From NCBI RefSeq assembly GCF_900207585.1, contig NZ_OAOP01000001.1, positions 186,001 through 250,000 on the forward strand: a stretch of 64,000 nt of DNA. The letters are read 5' to 3'. The translations under genes and the position numbers were made by a program. This DNA comes from Bacillus oleivorans (GTDB lineage Bacteria > Bacillota > Bacilli > Bacillales > JC228). Positions 1 through 7,328 of this stretch are shown in pieces. Numbering within the stretch: the stretch's first letter is position 1; each line of letters begins with the position of its first letter. The notes under the pieces are model-generated. The model ran no database searches. It saw only the letters and a list, made by a program, of their open reading frames with translations, and had not been told where the DNA came from.

Positions 1-2
1 AA

Positions 3-563
3 CCATGGGCGCTCGACGTTTATCAAACGGTTTATGCTGCAGTGCCTGGCTCAGTGGAAATGCCATCAGCCGGCCGAGCTTTTACATGGCAATTGCTGCA
101 AGCCTTAAAAGCAAGCGGCATCAGAGTTGCCTTTCTTCAGCTCCATGCAGGACTAAGTTATTATGGGAACGATAAGTGGCCGGATCCAAATCAGCATCCC
201 GAAGTCTTCCATATTCCTTCAAGTACAGCTAAACTGGTGACTGAAACCAAAGAATCTGGCGGCCGAGTAATTGCAGTCGGAACAACGGTTGTCCGTGCGC
301 TTGAAACGGCAGCAGTTGAAGGAAAAGTTACAGGAACAAAAGGTGTTACCAAACTTTACGTTGATAGAGGTTACTTATTAAAGGTTGTCGATGGACTCCT
401 TACAGGATTTCATGAGCCCGAAGCCAGTCATTTAGATATGCTTACGGCTTTTATTGATGAAGAACAATTAAAGGCTGCTTATCAGGCTGCCATTGAGGAA
501 GGCTATTTGTGGCATGAGTTTGGAGATGTAAACTTAATCCTTTCAAAGGAAGCATCCCTATGA
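3..563 (+). CDS. QueA-like S-adenosylmethionine:tRNA ribosyltransferase-isomerase family protein (3' part)
   Basis: The gene runs in from the left edge; the reading frame is open from base 3 and the first GTG at 42 is internal. The visible part matches the C-terminal half of the QueA family (COG0809): an EMPSAGRAFTW block at the place of the A-P-T-A-G-L-H-F-T block of true QueA, an LHAGLSYYG segment, then the GGRVIAVGTTVVRALE motif and an ending FGDVNLIL. True QueA makes epoxyqueuosine in tRNA and normally sits with tgt and ruvB; here the neighbour is a VOC gene and several signature residues differ. I therefore infer a QueA paralog of uncertain substrate. Its stop codon overlaps the next start (ATGA at 560-563), so the two are translationally coupled. 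Confidence 0.75.
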   Translation, partial: PWALDVYQTVYAAVPGSVEMPSAGRAFTWQLLQALKASGIRVAFLQLHAGLSYYGNDKWPDPNQHPEVFHIPSSTAKLVTETKESGGRVIAVGTTVVRALETAAVEGKVTGTKGVTKLYVDRGYLLKVVDGLLTGFHEPEASHLDMLTAFIDEEQLKAAYQAAIEEGYLWHEFGDVNLILSKEASL

Positions 564-907
564 AGTGGCATCATATTGGAATTCAGGTAAAAGAATTAGA
601 GCGGTCGATTTCTTTTTATCAAACGAACTTTGGATTTAATGAGGAAATAAGATTTCAGTACGAAGATGAACAAATTGTGTTTCTAACAAGGGAAACGATT
701 CGGATTGAATTAATCGAAAGCAGATTAGAAAGTAGAAAAGCAGAGCAGCTCCATTTTTCTTGGCAGGTTGAGAATTTGGATGAATGGGTTGATCAATTAA
801 AAATCAATCCAATTGAAGGCCCCATCACCTTACCTAATGGGTGGAGAACAGTATTTTATCAGGGACCAGACCAAGAACTTATCGAGTTATTTCAGAATGA
901 AAGCTAA
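560..907 (+). CDS. VOC (glyoxalase/bleomycin-resistance) superfamily protein
   Basis: This is a 115-residue single-domain VOC protein. It opens with MKWHHIGIQVKELERSISFY, the usual first beta-alpha unit of the fold. An IELIE strand sits near residue 50, LHFSWQV near 70 and QELIELF at the end; the His near 5 and the Glu residues in the IELIE and ELIELF strands are plausible metal ligands. The start overlaps the stop of the QueA-like gene by four bases, so the two form an operon that ends at the terminator near 1014-1051. VOC proteins are metal-dependent lyases, dioxygenases or binding proteins. Nothing here fixes the substrate, and a link with the QueA-like enzyme is only suggested by the overlap. 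Confidence 0.8.
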   Translation: MKWHHIGIQVKELERSISFYQTNFGFNEEIRFQYEDEQIVFLTRETIRIELIESRLESRKAEQLHFSWQVENLDEWVDQLKINPIEGPITLPNGWRTVFYQGPDQELIELFQNES

Positions 908-1013
908 GAATGGGTAGTTTTGGGCTGTTTTCTCTTAGATTAGGGCGAATCGGACTAGTGCAAAACCGGGACTATTGGCATTCCTAAATATCGTAAAAAC
1001 TGAAATTTTGTTT

Positions 1014-1051
1014 AAAAATCCCCTTTTTTGTCGAGAAAAAGGGATTTTTTG
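1014..1051 (+). terminator. Rho-independent terminator of the QueA-like/VOC operon
   Basis: An A-rich arm reading AATCCC plus a T run pairs with AAAAAGGGATT across a short TGTCGAG loop, followed by a T tract. It lies about 110 bases after the VOC stop and separates that operon from the Tad leader. Confidence 0.75.
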
Positions 1052-1339
1052 TTGAAATTTCAAGAAAAATGATGCGGGAATGAATAGGAATACAAACCTA
1101 AAAACTTCCCATTGTTTGGTAAAAAGTAATGAATAAAAATGATTACAAATACCTATTAAGAAATTACGTAATTTTCCTTCGATTTCAAAAAATAGGAAAT
1201 CAGGATAAGAAGTACTGCCGCCAGACAGGAACCGCCGCCTGAGAATATTGAAAAAATTGTGAATAATGGTTGATTTCTTTTTATTTTTGTCGAATATATG
1301 ATGAAATCAAGAGATCAGTTCGAATTGAATACAACTGAA
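1052..1339 (+). other. Non-coding region upstream of the Tad leader
   Basis: No gene is visible between the terminator and the riboswitch. The stretch is AT-rich and should hold the promoter of the Tad leader transcript. A possible minus-35-like TTGATT lies at 1270-1275, with TATATG/TATGAT at 1295-1302, but the spacing of 19-21 bases is poor, so no promoter is called. A small GC-rich patch at about 1215-1242 (CCGCCAGACAGGAACCGCCG) is unexplained. Confidence 0.5.
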
Positions 1340-1432
1340 TCTCGAAAAGGCAAAGTTGGTGAAAGCCAATGACGCAAAACTACAGGGGCTACGGTGTTTC
1401 AGTACACTAGGCCAGCCAGTTACCGAAAGATG
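1340..1432 (+). promoter_or_regulatory. Cyclic-di-GMP-I (GEMM) riboswitch aptamer
   Basis: The conserved GEMM landmarks appear in order: AAAGGCAAAG at 1346-1355, a TTGG/CCAA stem closed by a GAAA-type loop (1357-1369), the invariant GACGCAAA at 1371-1378, an ACAGGGGCTA segment (1382-1391), a variable second stem, and the tetraloop-receptor-like AGCCAGTTACCGA at about 1414-1426. This is the layout of the Vc2-type aptamer. It is followed about 100 bases later by an intrinsic terminator and then by the DUF192 and Tad pilus genes, so it probably senses c-di-GMP to set pilus expression. Bases 1420-1429 are exactly complementary to 1541-1550 in the terminator, which gives a switching pair. Confidence 0.92.
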
Positions 1433-1533
1433 CAGGGTGTCGTAATGCCATTTAAATTAGAGATACTTCAACCGTCATTATTTTTTAATTTGCTATCAAT
1501 CTCTAATAGGAATGGAAACGACAATGATTTTGT

Positions 1534-1568
1534 AACCTCCCTTTCGGTAAAGGCGGGGTTATTTTTTA
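1534..1568 (+). terminator. Riboswitch-controlled terminator (expression platform)
   Basis: AACCTCCCTTT (1534-1544) pairs with AAAGGCGGGGTT (1549-1560) with one bulged C and a CGGT loop, followed by ATTTTTTAT. The 5' arm and loop (1541-1550) are perfectly complementary over 10 bases to the 3' strand of the aptamer (1420-1429). Only one of aptamer base stem plus terminator, or the alternative pairing, can exist. The simplest reading is an OFF switch in which bound c-di-GMP permits termination; this polarity is inferred. Confidence 0.85.
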
Positions 1569-1587
1569 TGGGAGCGGAGGTGAACAA

Positions 1588-1935
1588 GTGAAACTGGTCA
1601 ACTTACGGAATGACTCGATCATTGCCGAACAGATTAATCCAGCCTATCCATTTTTCAAAAGGCTGCGGGGATTAATGTTTACGAAAAAACTGGACGAAGG
1701 TGTTGGCTTGCATATAAAACCCTGCCGATCAATCCACACATTCTTCATGAACTACACCATTGATGTTTTGTACTTAAATGAATCAAATGTCGTTGTAGCT
1801 ATTGACGAATCGCTCGAACCAGGGAAGGTCGGGAAGCTTTATTCAGATGCACATTCAGTCGTAGAGCTCCCAAAAGGAACAGTCCAAGAGACTGGAACCA
1901 AGGTAGGAGATGAGCTGCTTTTTAAAACAGCATGA
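1588..1935 (+). CDS. DUF192 family protein at the head of the Tad operon
   Basis: This is a 115-residue DUF192 protein. The family landmarks are visible: RLRGLMF near residue 28, then the conserved CRSIHTFFMNYTIDVLYL block near residues 46-63, and a VVELPKGT segment near 92. The start is GTG with GGAGG seven bases upstream, directly after the riboswitch terminator, so it is the first gene under c-di-GMP control. DUF192 proteins are small beta-rich proteins of unknown function that recur next to Flp pilin genes. No signal peptide is seen. A role in pilin handling is inferred only from position. Confidence 0.85.
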   Translation: MKLVNLRNDSIIAEQINPAYPFFKRLRGLMFTKKLDEGVGLHIKPCRSIHTFFMNYTIDVLYLNESNVVVAIDESLEPGKVGKLYSDAHSVVELPKGTVQETGTKVGDELLFKTA

Positions 1936-1995
1936 GTCGGATACTCCTACAAGCATTTTAAAATAAAAAACATTTAAAATTGGAGGAATTTAAAA

Positions 1996-2196
1996 ATGGT
2001 AGAAAAAATGAAAGCTTTATTCGTTGAAGAAGAAGGACAAGGTATGACTGAGTATGGGTTAGTATTAGGGATTATCGCAGTGGCGGTTGTAGGTTTACTT
2101 GTTACACTGCGTACTGAAATTGTGGAAATGTTTACAAATGTTGTAAATGCGGTTACTGGTCGTGGAAGTGATGGCGATTCAGGTACTGGTGCTTAA
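1996..2196 (+). CDS. Flp/Fap-type major pilin prepilin
   Basis: This 66-residue type IVb prepilin has a short charged leader ending EEEG. The mature part begins QGMTEYGLVLG, giving Glu+5 and Tyr+6 as the G/xxxxEY processing rule of Flp pilins requires. Cleavage is predicted after Gly14 by the A24 peptidase encoded at 2491. One hydrophobic helix (about residues 21-40) follows, then a Gly/Ser/Asp-rich tail. GGAGG stands upstream at about 1982-1986. It is probably the pilus subunit polymerised by the TadA/B/C machine downstream. Confidence 0.93.
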   Translation: MVEKMKALFVEEEGQGMTEYGLVLGIIAVAVVGLLVTLRTEIVEMFTNVVNAVTGRGSDGDSGTGA

Positions 2197-2202
2197 TCGT
2201 TT

Positions 2203-2361
2203 ATGAGAAAGTTTTGGATTGACGAAACTGGCCAAGCAATGACAGAGTATGGTTTAGTTCTTGGAACGATCGCAATTGCGGCATTTGCATCCATTCTAGT
2301 TCTTCGTGAAGAAATTGTGGAAATGTTTCAATATGCCGTTGGATTAGTGACAGCCAGATAA
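2203..2361 (+). CDS. Second Flp-type pilin prepilin (52 aa, tandem paralog)
   Basis: This short gene is easily missed. It encodes 52 residues beginning MRKFWIDETGQAMTEYGLVL, with the same G/xxxxEY processing site (cleavage after Gly10). It closely resembles the preceding pilin through the helix and the EEIVEMF stretch, but lacks the Gly-rich tail. It begins six bases after the stop of the first pilin and in the same reading frame. No clear Shine-Dalgarno precedes the ATG, so translation probably depends on reinitiation by ribosomes finishing the first pilin. It looks like a tandem duplication that has become a minor or alternative pilin. Confidence 0.88.
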   Translation: MRKFWIDETGQAMTEYGLVLGTIAIAAFASILVLREEIVEMFQYAVGLVTAR

Positions 2362-2399
2362 TAAACCATACATTTAACGGCACAAACGGTTAATAATGT

Positions 2400-2435
2400 A
2401 AAAATAGTCTTACGTGTAACGTGAGACTATTTTTG
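2400..2435 (+). terminator. Intra-operon terminator after the pilin pair
   Basis: AAAAATAGTCTTACG pairs with CGTGAGACTATTTTT around TGTAA, forming a near-perfect 15-bp stem ending in a T run. It separates the pilin genes from the assembly genes. Partial read-through would give many pilin transcripts and few machinery transcripts. No convincing separate promoter is seen before 2491. Confidence 0.88.
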
Positions 2436-2490
2436 CATCAAACCAAATTTTGACCTCTTTAAAAAATGGAGGTGAAGTGTTCTGGATTTT

Positions 2491-3006
2491 ATGATTGACC
2501 TTTTATTATGGATTGTCTTGATTGTCTGTGTGATTACAGATCTAAGAGAAAGAAGAATATACAACAAGGTAATTTACCCAGCTTTGGTATTAACAATCAT
2601 TTTCCATCTAGCAGATTCAGGTTTAAGTGGCATGCTTTTTAGTTTACAAGGCTTTGTCATTGGTATGGCTCTTTTACTCATTCCTTATTTGCTCGGAGGA
2701 ATTGGCGCGGGTGATGTTAAGTTACTTGCCTTGGTTGGGGCGATGAAAGGAACAATGTTTGTCCTTATAGCAGCCGTTTATATGGCTTTAATCGGAGGGG
2801 TTCTCGCTCTTGGTGTTCTACTCTTTAGAAGAGGTGTGATCTCAAGGTTAAAAATGATGTTTTACTCTCTAGGCGGTTTAAGAACGGGTATAAAAATCCC
2901 TTTAACGATTGCAAAGGATGATTACAAAGCCACGTATCCTTATGGACTCGCAATTGCAGGAGGGGCAGCTTTAAGCTTTATGTTAAGTGGGGTGAGTTTA
3001 CTTTGA
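2491..3006 (+). CDS. tadV: TadV/CpaA-type prepilin peptidase (A24 family)
   Basis: This is a 171-residue polytopic membrane aspartyl protease of the short CpaA/TadV type, which lacks the methyltransferase domain of PilD. The catalytic Asp pair is visible: Asp17 in VITDLRERRIYN and the Asp of the GAGDVK motif near residue 75. It should cleave the leaders of the two Flp pilins and the TadE/TadG pseudopilins at the inner face of the membrane. The ATG at 2491 lies 16 bases from GGAGGTG (2468-2474), which is long; an in-frame CTG at 2482 would fit the ribosome site better, so the exact start is uncertain. The next gene overlaps the stop. Confidence 0.9.
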   Translation: MIDLLLWIVLIVCVITDLRERRIYNKVIYPALVLTIIFHLADSGLSGMLFSLQGFVIGMALLLIPYLLGGIGAGDVKLLALVGAMKGTMFVLIAAVYMALIGGVLALGVLLFRRGVISRLKMMFYSLGGLRTGIKIPLTIAKDDYKATYPYGLAIAGGAALSFMLSGVSLL

Positions 3007-3386
3007 TTCGAGATGAGAGAGGACAGTCAATGGTTGAAATGGCACTTATTTTACCAATACTTTTGTTGCTGTTGGCTGGCGTTATCGATTTGGGAAGAGT
3101 TTTGTTTTCAACTTCACACTTGCACCTTGCTTCACAAGAAGCAGTCAGACTCGGTGGATTAGGAAAAACAGATGAACAAATTGAGGAATTTGCGAAAGAC
3201 TATTTTAAACTTGGAGATCCTTCCCTTTTACAAATTGAAATTACCCCAACAGATGATATGCGAGAATCGGGGGAATACGTGAAGGTTTCTATAGATTATC
3301 CGTTAGAACTGATAACTCCTATTTTAAACCAATTCATTCCGAACCCGGTTACAATCCATGCGGATTCAACAATACGGGTAGAATGA
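3003..3386 (+). CDS. tadE: TadE-like minor pilin (pseudopilin)
   Basis: The 127-residue protein starts at TTG 3003, overlapping the peptidase stop (TTGA). A short charged N-terminus RDERGQSMVEMALILPILLL gives the pseudopilin pattern with a Glu in the first turn of a single transmembrane helix, the hallmark of TadE domains. A soluble region of about 95 residues follows. TadE proteins are processed by the TadV peptidase and sit in or at the base of Flp pili as minor subunits. Position between the peptidase and the TadG-like gene supports this. Confidence 0.88.
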   Translation: MIRDERGQSMVEMALILPILLLLLAGVIDLGRVLFSTSHLHLASQEAVRLGGLGKTDEQIEEFAKDYFKLGDPSLLQIEITPTDDMRESGEYVKVSIDYPLELITPILNQFIPNPVTIHADSTIRVE

Positions 3387-3394
3387 GGTGAAAT

Positions 3395-4309
3395 ATGAAT
3401 AGATTACGAGAATTATGGAAAAAAGAGACGGGCAATGCTCTCGTCTTTGTATCATTAGCACTAATGGCCCTTCTGGCTATGACAGGATTAGTCATTGATG
3501 GAGGCATGGTATATCAGACAAAAAGTCATCTGCAAAAGGTTGCAAATGCTGCCGCACTATCTGGCGCCCAAGAGTTAACGAATCATCAGGAGAAAGTAGA
3601 AGAGGTTGTGTATGAGACACTATCTAAGAACGATCAAGAGGCAGTTTTGACAAACCTTGAGATTACAATGGAGGAAAAAGTTGCAGTTGATCTGGAGGTT
3701 CCCGTATCATTAGCCTTTTCAAAGTTATTTGGTAAGGACCAGATTTTGGTCAAAGCCCATGCTGCTGCAGAATTGAGAACGATGGGAAGAGCTGCAGGAG
3801 CTGCGCCGCTTGGGATTGATAAATCGATACCACTTGAGTATTACAAGGAATACCAGCTAAAAGTTGACCAGCATGATAATGATACAGGTAACTTTGGGAT
3901 CCTTGCCTTGGGTGGAACGGGTGCAGATACATATGAATACAACTTAAGACATGGGTACAAAAATGAATTAAGTGTAGGAGATGTATTAGAGACGCAAACT
4001 GGTAATATTGCTGGGAAGACGAGAACGGTCGTTCGGGAAAGGGTGAACGGCTGTGATGAAAACCCTCGTGATGTCAACGTCAGAGAATGCTCTCGTGTCA
4101 TTTTAATTCCTATTTATGAACCAATAGATTATCAGGGCAACCAATTGAAGCAAGTAAGAATTGTAGGCTTTGCCTATTTTTATATTACAGATCCGATGGA
4201 CGAACATGATACTTCGATAAGAGGAATGTTTATTGAGCGAGCAGGAACAGGCTATGAGGAGCCAGGAGCATTAGAACGAGGTGCTTTCAGCATTAGATTA
4301 ACAGAGTAA
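3395..4309 (+). CDS. TadG-like Flp pilus assembly protein
   Basis: The 304-residue protein has an N-terminal pseudopilin-like helix (KKETGNALVFVSLALMALLA) followed by VIDGGMVYQTKSHLQKVANAAALSGAQEL, the signature of TadG-like N-terminal domains. The remaining 240 residues are soluble and extracellular by topology, with two Cys near residues 223 and 235 that could form a disulfide. No von Willebrand A domain is evident, so it is shorter than classical TadG. GAGGTG stands a few bases before the ATG. It probably acts as a large minor subunit or tip/anchor component. Confidence 0.82.
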   Translation: MNRLRELWKKETGNALVFVSLALMALLAMTGLVIDGGMVYQTKSHLQKVANAAALSGAQELTNHQEKVEEVVYETLSKNDQEAVLTNLEITMEEKVAVDLEVPVSLAFSKLFGKDQILVKAHAAAELRTMGRAAGAAPLGIDKSIPLEYYKEYQLKVDQHDNDTGNFGILALGGTGADTYEYNLRHGYKNELSVGDVLETQTGNIAGKTRTVVRERVNGCDENPRDVNVRECSRVILIPIYEPIDYQGNQLKQVRIVGFAYFYITDPMDEHDTSIRGMFIERAGTGYEEPGALERGAFSIRLTE

Positions 4310-4323
4310 TAGGTGGGGATGAG

Positions 4324-5022
4324 ATGCGTTCGAAAATTATTTTAGTGCTGGCATTAGTAATGGGTGTGGTAACAACAGTTATGTTTTTTAACTATATGAA
4401 GCAATTTGACACAGAAACCGTAGCGAATCAGAACATGACTACGGTTGTTGCAGCCAAAGAAAAAATCGCCAAAAATGAATTAATAACTGCGGAAAAGCTT
4501 ACGACTATTGAGGTCCCATCAGAAGGACTGCATGAGCAGGCAATCGTCAGTATGGACGGGCTAGCAGGTCAATATGCAACAGCAGACATTGAAGCAGGGG
4601 AAGTCTTATTAGATCACCGTGTACAGGACGAAAAAGAAGAAACTATCTTTGTTTCGAAGAAAGTGGGAGAAGGAAATAGAGGTGTTTCTATTGGAGTCAA
4701 CTTTGTCCAATCTGTATCTAACTTAGTTGAACCAGAAGACAAGGTCGATGTAATCTTCACCGAAGTCATAGAAATGCCTGGTGAGCAACAAGACATTGTA
4801 GAATCCAGTATTTTACTAAGAGAAGTTAGAGTTTTAGCTGTCGACCGCAGAATGATAGAAACACAAAACGAAGCAGAACCACATGCCGAATATAGTTCAG
4901 TAACATTAGAGTTAAGCCCTGAAGATACAGTCAAGCTAGTTAATGCTTATGAAAGCGGATCACTTCACTTGGCGGTTCATTCTAGAATAGTAGCAGATGT
5001 CGTTAACGATACCGATGAATAA
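4324..5022 (+). CDS. cpaB: CpaB/RcpC-type Flp pilus assembly protein
   Basis: The 232-residue protein has one N-terminal transmembrane helix (about residues 4-24). An SAF-like domain follows (VVAAKEKIAKNELITAEKL, then DIEAGEVLLDHRVQ), and a C-terminal CpaB/RcpC domain with GVSIGVNFVQSVSNLVEPED and VDVIFTE. In diderms CpaB sits in the periplasm beside the secretin; here no secretin exists, so it probably acts in the cell-wall space around the pilus. It starts 14 bases after the TadG-like stop, within the same operon. Confidence 0.88.
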   Translation: MRSKIILVLALVMGVVTTVMFFNYMKQFDTETVANQNMTTVVAAKEKIAKNELITAEKLTTIEVPSEGLHEQAIVSMDGLAGQYATADIEAGEVLLDHRVQDEKEETIFVSKKVGEGNRGVSIGVNFVQSVSNLVEPEDKVDVIFTEVIEMPGEQQDIVESSILLREVRVLAVDRRMIETQNEAEPHAEYSSVTLELSPEDTVKLVNAYESGSLHLAVHSRIVADVVNDTDE

Positions 5023-5052
5023 TCAAACTGGTTTAGAACGGAGGTGGCAATC

Positions 5053-5898
5053 ATGACAGAAGAAAGTCAAACAAAGAAGAAAAAAAGAGGCGAGATGATT
5101 GTTGTCTGCAGTGCAAAAGGCGGAGTCGGTAAGACAACATTAACGGTCAATCTTGCCGTTGCACTCCATAAAAAGAACATCAAAATCAATGTTTTAGATG
5201 GCGATTTCCAGTTTGGGGATGTCAGTTTAGCGTTGGATCTACAAACAACATTCACGATCAAGGATGTCATTGAAGAGATAGACCGCCTTGATTCTCCTAC
5301 TCTCTTAAGCTATCTATGCAGTCATGATTCAGGGGTCAGGGTCCTCCCTGCTCCGGAACGTCCAGAGTACGCCGACTTAATCACCGATACTGCAATCACA
5401 ACGATTTGTGATTTTCTTGTTCAGGACCATGATTATGTGATCGTCGATACAGCGGCAGGCTTAAATGAAAAGACACTTCAATTTTTAGAAAAAGCAGACC
5501 AAATTGTTGTTGTTACTAATTTAGAAATGGCGACATTAAAGAATACAAAATTAATGTTAGATACAATAAAAATGCTGGAGCTGGACGATAAAGTTCAATT
5601 AGTGGTTAATCGGGCAACGATGGAAAGCGTTATTTCGGCGGCAGATATCCCAGACATTCTTAATATCGAAGACCCGATTTTAGTACCAAATGATTTTCAA
5701 ATGGCATCACAAGCATTGAATATTGGGATTCCTTTTGTGATCAGCCAAGGAAAATCTGAGATGGCAAAGGCTTACTTTAAAATGGCAGAGCTTTTAACAT
5801 CACGCCGCGAGATTGCTCCTCTTCCAAGCAGCAAAGGCCCTTCCCTATTATCAAAATTTTTCGGTCGAAAAAAAGTGAAGGAGGGAACGGTTGAATGA
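5053..5898 (+). CDS. tadZ: TadZ/CpaE-type MinD-like ATPase of the Tad pilus
   Basis: A 281-residue MinD/ParA superfamily ATPase. The deviant Walker A box KGGVGKTTLTVNLA lies near residue 20, followed by LDGDFQFGDVSLALDL (Walker A') and VIVDTAAGLNE (Walker B). TadZ/CpaE places the pilus machine in the cell and recruits TadA. I chose ATG 5053 because GGAGG at 5040-5044 is eight bases away, while the upstream GTG at 5044 overlaps that site. Compared with CpaE, no long N-terminal receiver-like domain is present. It overlaps TadA by four bases. Confidence 0.88.
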   Translation: MTEESQTKKKKRGEMIVVCSAKGGVGKTTLTVNLAVALHKKNIKINVLDGDFQFGDVSLALDLQTTFTIKDVIEEIDRLDSPTLLSYLCSHDSGVRVLPAPERPEYADLITDTAITTICDFLVQDHDYVIVDTAAGLNEKTLQFLEKADQIVVVTNLEMATLKNTKLMLDTIKMLELDDKVQLVVNRATMESVISAADIPDILNIEDPILVPNDFQMASQALNIGIPFVISQGKSEMAKAYFKMAELLTSRREIAPLPSSKGPSLLSKFFGRKKVKEGTVE

Positions 5899-7328
5899 GC
5901 CTCTTGAAAAAAATACAAGAAAAGAAACCTGAGTTAGAAAACGATGCTTCAGAAGCAGAAGAACTGATCCAGGACGAAGCGGCACCCAAAAAAGATTTAA
6001 TTTCTGTGTTTCGGGAAACGAGAAAATCGGATGGACCTAAAAAGAAATCCGCGCCTATTAAAGTTAACAAGCATCAAGAATTAAAAAATATTCTCCATAA
6101 ACAAATCTTGCAGGAAATGAAGGAAGATGAAGATGTAGAAGCCATTATTCCTAAGATTGATGCAATGGCCATTGAGATTATTAAAGAGGATGAATCCTTT
6201 CGGGGGAAAGTGGACCGTAAACGTGTTGTTGAGGAATTAATCAACGATTTGACAGGCTTTGGACCGATTAATCCGCTTCTATTGGATGAAGAGGTAACCG
6301 AGGTCATGGTGAACGGGCCAAGTCAGGTTTATTGTGAGCGGAAAGGGAAGATAGTATTAACCGATATTACCTTTCGGGACCATGAACATGTCATGAGTGT
6401 AATCGAAAAAATTGTCGCACCAATTGGCAGAAGAATCGACGAAAGCAGTCCGATGGTAGATGCGCGTTTACCAGATGGCTCTCGTGTTAATGCGATTATC
6501 CCTCCATTAGCACTTAACGGACCGACCCTTACGATCCGAAAATTTTCAAAGGATCCCTTTATGATTGATGATTTAATTGATTTTGGTACATTGACATACG
6601 AAATGGCCCTCTTTTTAGAAGCGTGTGTTAAAGCAAGATTGAACGTATTTGTTAGCGGTGGGACAGGTTCAGGGAAAACGACAACTCTAAACGTCCTTTC
6701 CAATTTCATACCGAATGATGAACGGATCGTCACAATAGAGGATGCAGCCGAACTTCAGCTTGGCCAAGAACACGTAGTTTCACTAGAGTCAAGGCCGCCA
6801 AATATTGAAGGCAAAGGCGCTATTACGATCCGTGATTTGGTTAGAAACTCGCTGCGGATGCGGCCAGACCGGATTATTATCGGGGAGGTTCGTGGCTCGG
6901 AAGCATTAGATATGCTCCAAGCGATGAACACAGGACACGATGGTTCACTTGCAACGGGTCACTCGAATAGCCCGCGAGATATGATATCAAGACTAGAAAC
7001 GATGGTATTACTTGCCGGGGTTGAACTTCCAGTGAAAGCCATTCGTGAACAAATTGCAGGGGCAATTGACTTAATCATTCAGCAATCACGCTTAAAAGAT
7101 GGGACTAGAAAGATTGTAAAAGTTACAGAAGTTCAAGGTTTAGAAGGAGATGTCATTGTTCTCCAAGATATTTTTACCTTCCAACAAGATGGTGTCGATC
7201 AAAACGGAAAAATTCTTGGCAGACTAATCCCGACTGGAGTTCGTCCAAAGTTTTATGAACAGCTTGAAACGTCAGGCATCCATATTCCAGTAAGTGTATT
7301 TGTTGAAGAGGAGAGTTGGACCGTATGA
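5895..7328 (+). CDS. tadA: TadA/CpaF secretion-type ATPase of the Tad pilus
   Basis: The 477-residue type II/IV secretion ATPase has a charged, variable N-terminus (about 60 residues), an N-terminal domain with GFGPINPLLLDEEVTEVMVNG, the Walker A SGGTGSGKTTTLN near residue 255, and Walker B IIIGEVRG near 327. The CpaF subtype feature ESRPPNIEGKGAI is also present. It is the hexameric motor that drives pilin extraction and assembly at the cytoplasmic face, working with TadB and TadC. It overlaps tadZ and tadB by four bases each (ATGA), so all three are coupled. Confidence 0.94.
   Translation: MSLLKKIQEKKPELENDASEAEELIQDEAAPKKDLISVFRETRKSDGPKKKSAPIKVNKHQELKNILHKQILQEMKEDEDVEAIIPKIDAMAIEIIKEDESFRGKVDRKRVVEELINDLTGFGPINPLLLDEEVTEVMVNGPSQVYCERKGKIVLTDITFRDHEHVMSVIEKIVAPIGRRIDESSPMVDARLPDGSRVNAIIPPLALNGPTLTIRKFSKDPFMIDDLIDFGTLTYEMALFLEACVKARLNVFVSGGTGSGKTTTLNVLSNFIPNDERIVTIEDAAELQLGQEHVVSLESRPPNIEGKGAITIRDLVRNSLRMRPDRIIIGEVRGSEALDMLQAMNTGHDGSLATGHSNSPRDMISRLETMVLLAGVELPVKAIREQIAGAIDLIIQQSRLKDGTRKIVKVTEVQGLEGDVIVLQDIFTFQQDGVDQNGKILGRLIPTGVRPKFYEQLETSGIHIPVSVFVEEESWTV

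Noticed and set aside
1261-1302. Sigma-A or sigma-D promoter for the Tad leader
   Set aside because: TTGATT and TATATG/TATGAT are present but the spacing of 19-21 is poor, and no good sigma-D -35 was found.
1394-1591. 65-codon frame over the riboswitch and terminator
   Set aside because: It lies across the aptamer and terminator, has no ribosome site, and overlaps the DUF192 start.
2201-2383. Minus-strand frame opposite the second pilin
   Set aside because: It is the shadow of the real 52-codon pilin gene on the plus strand.
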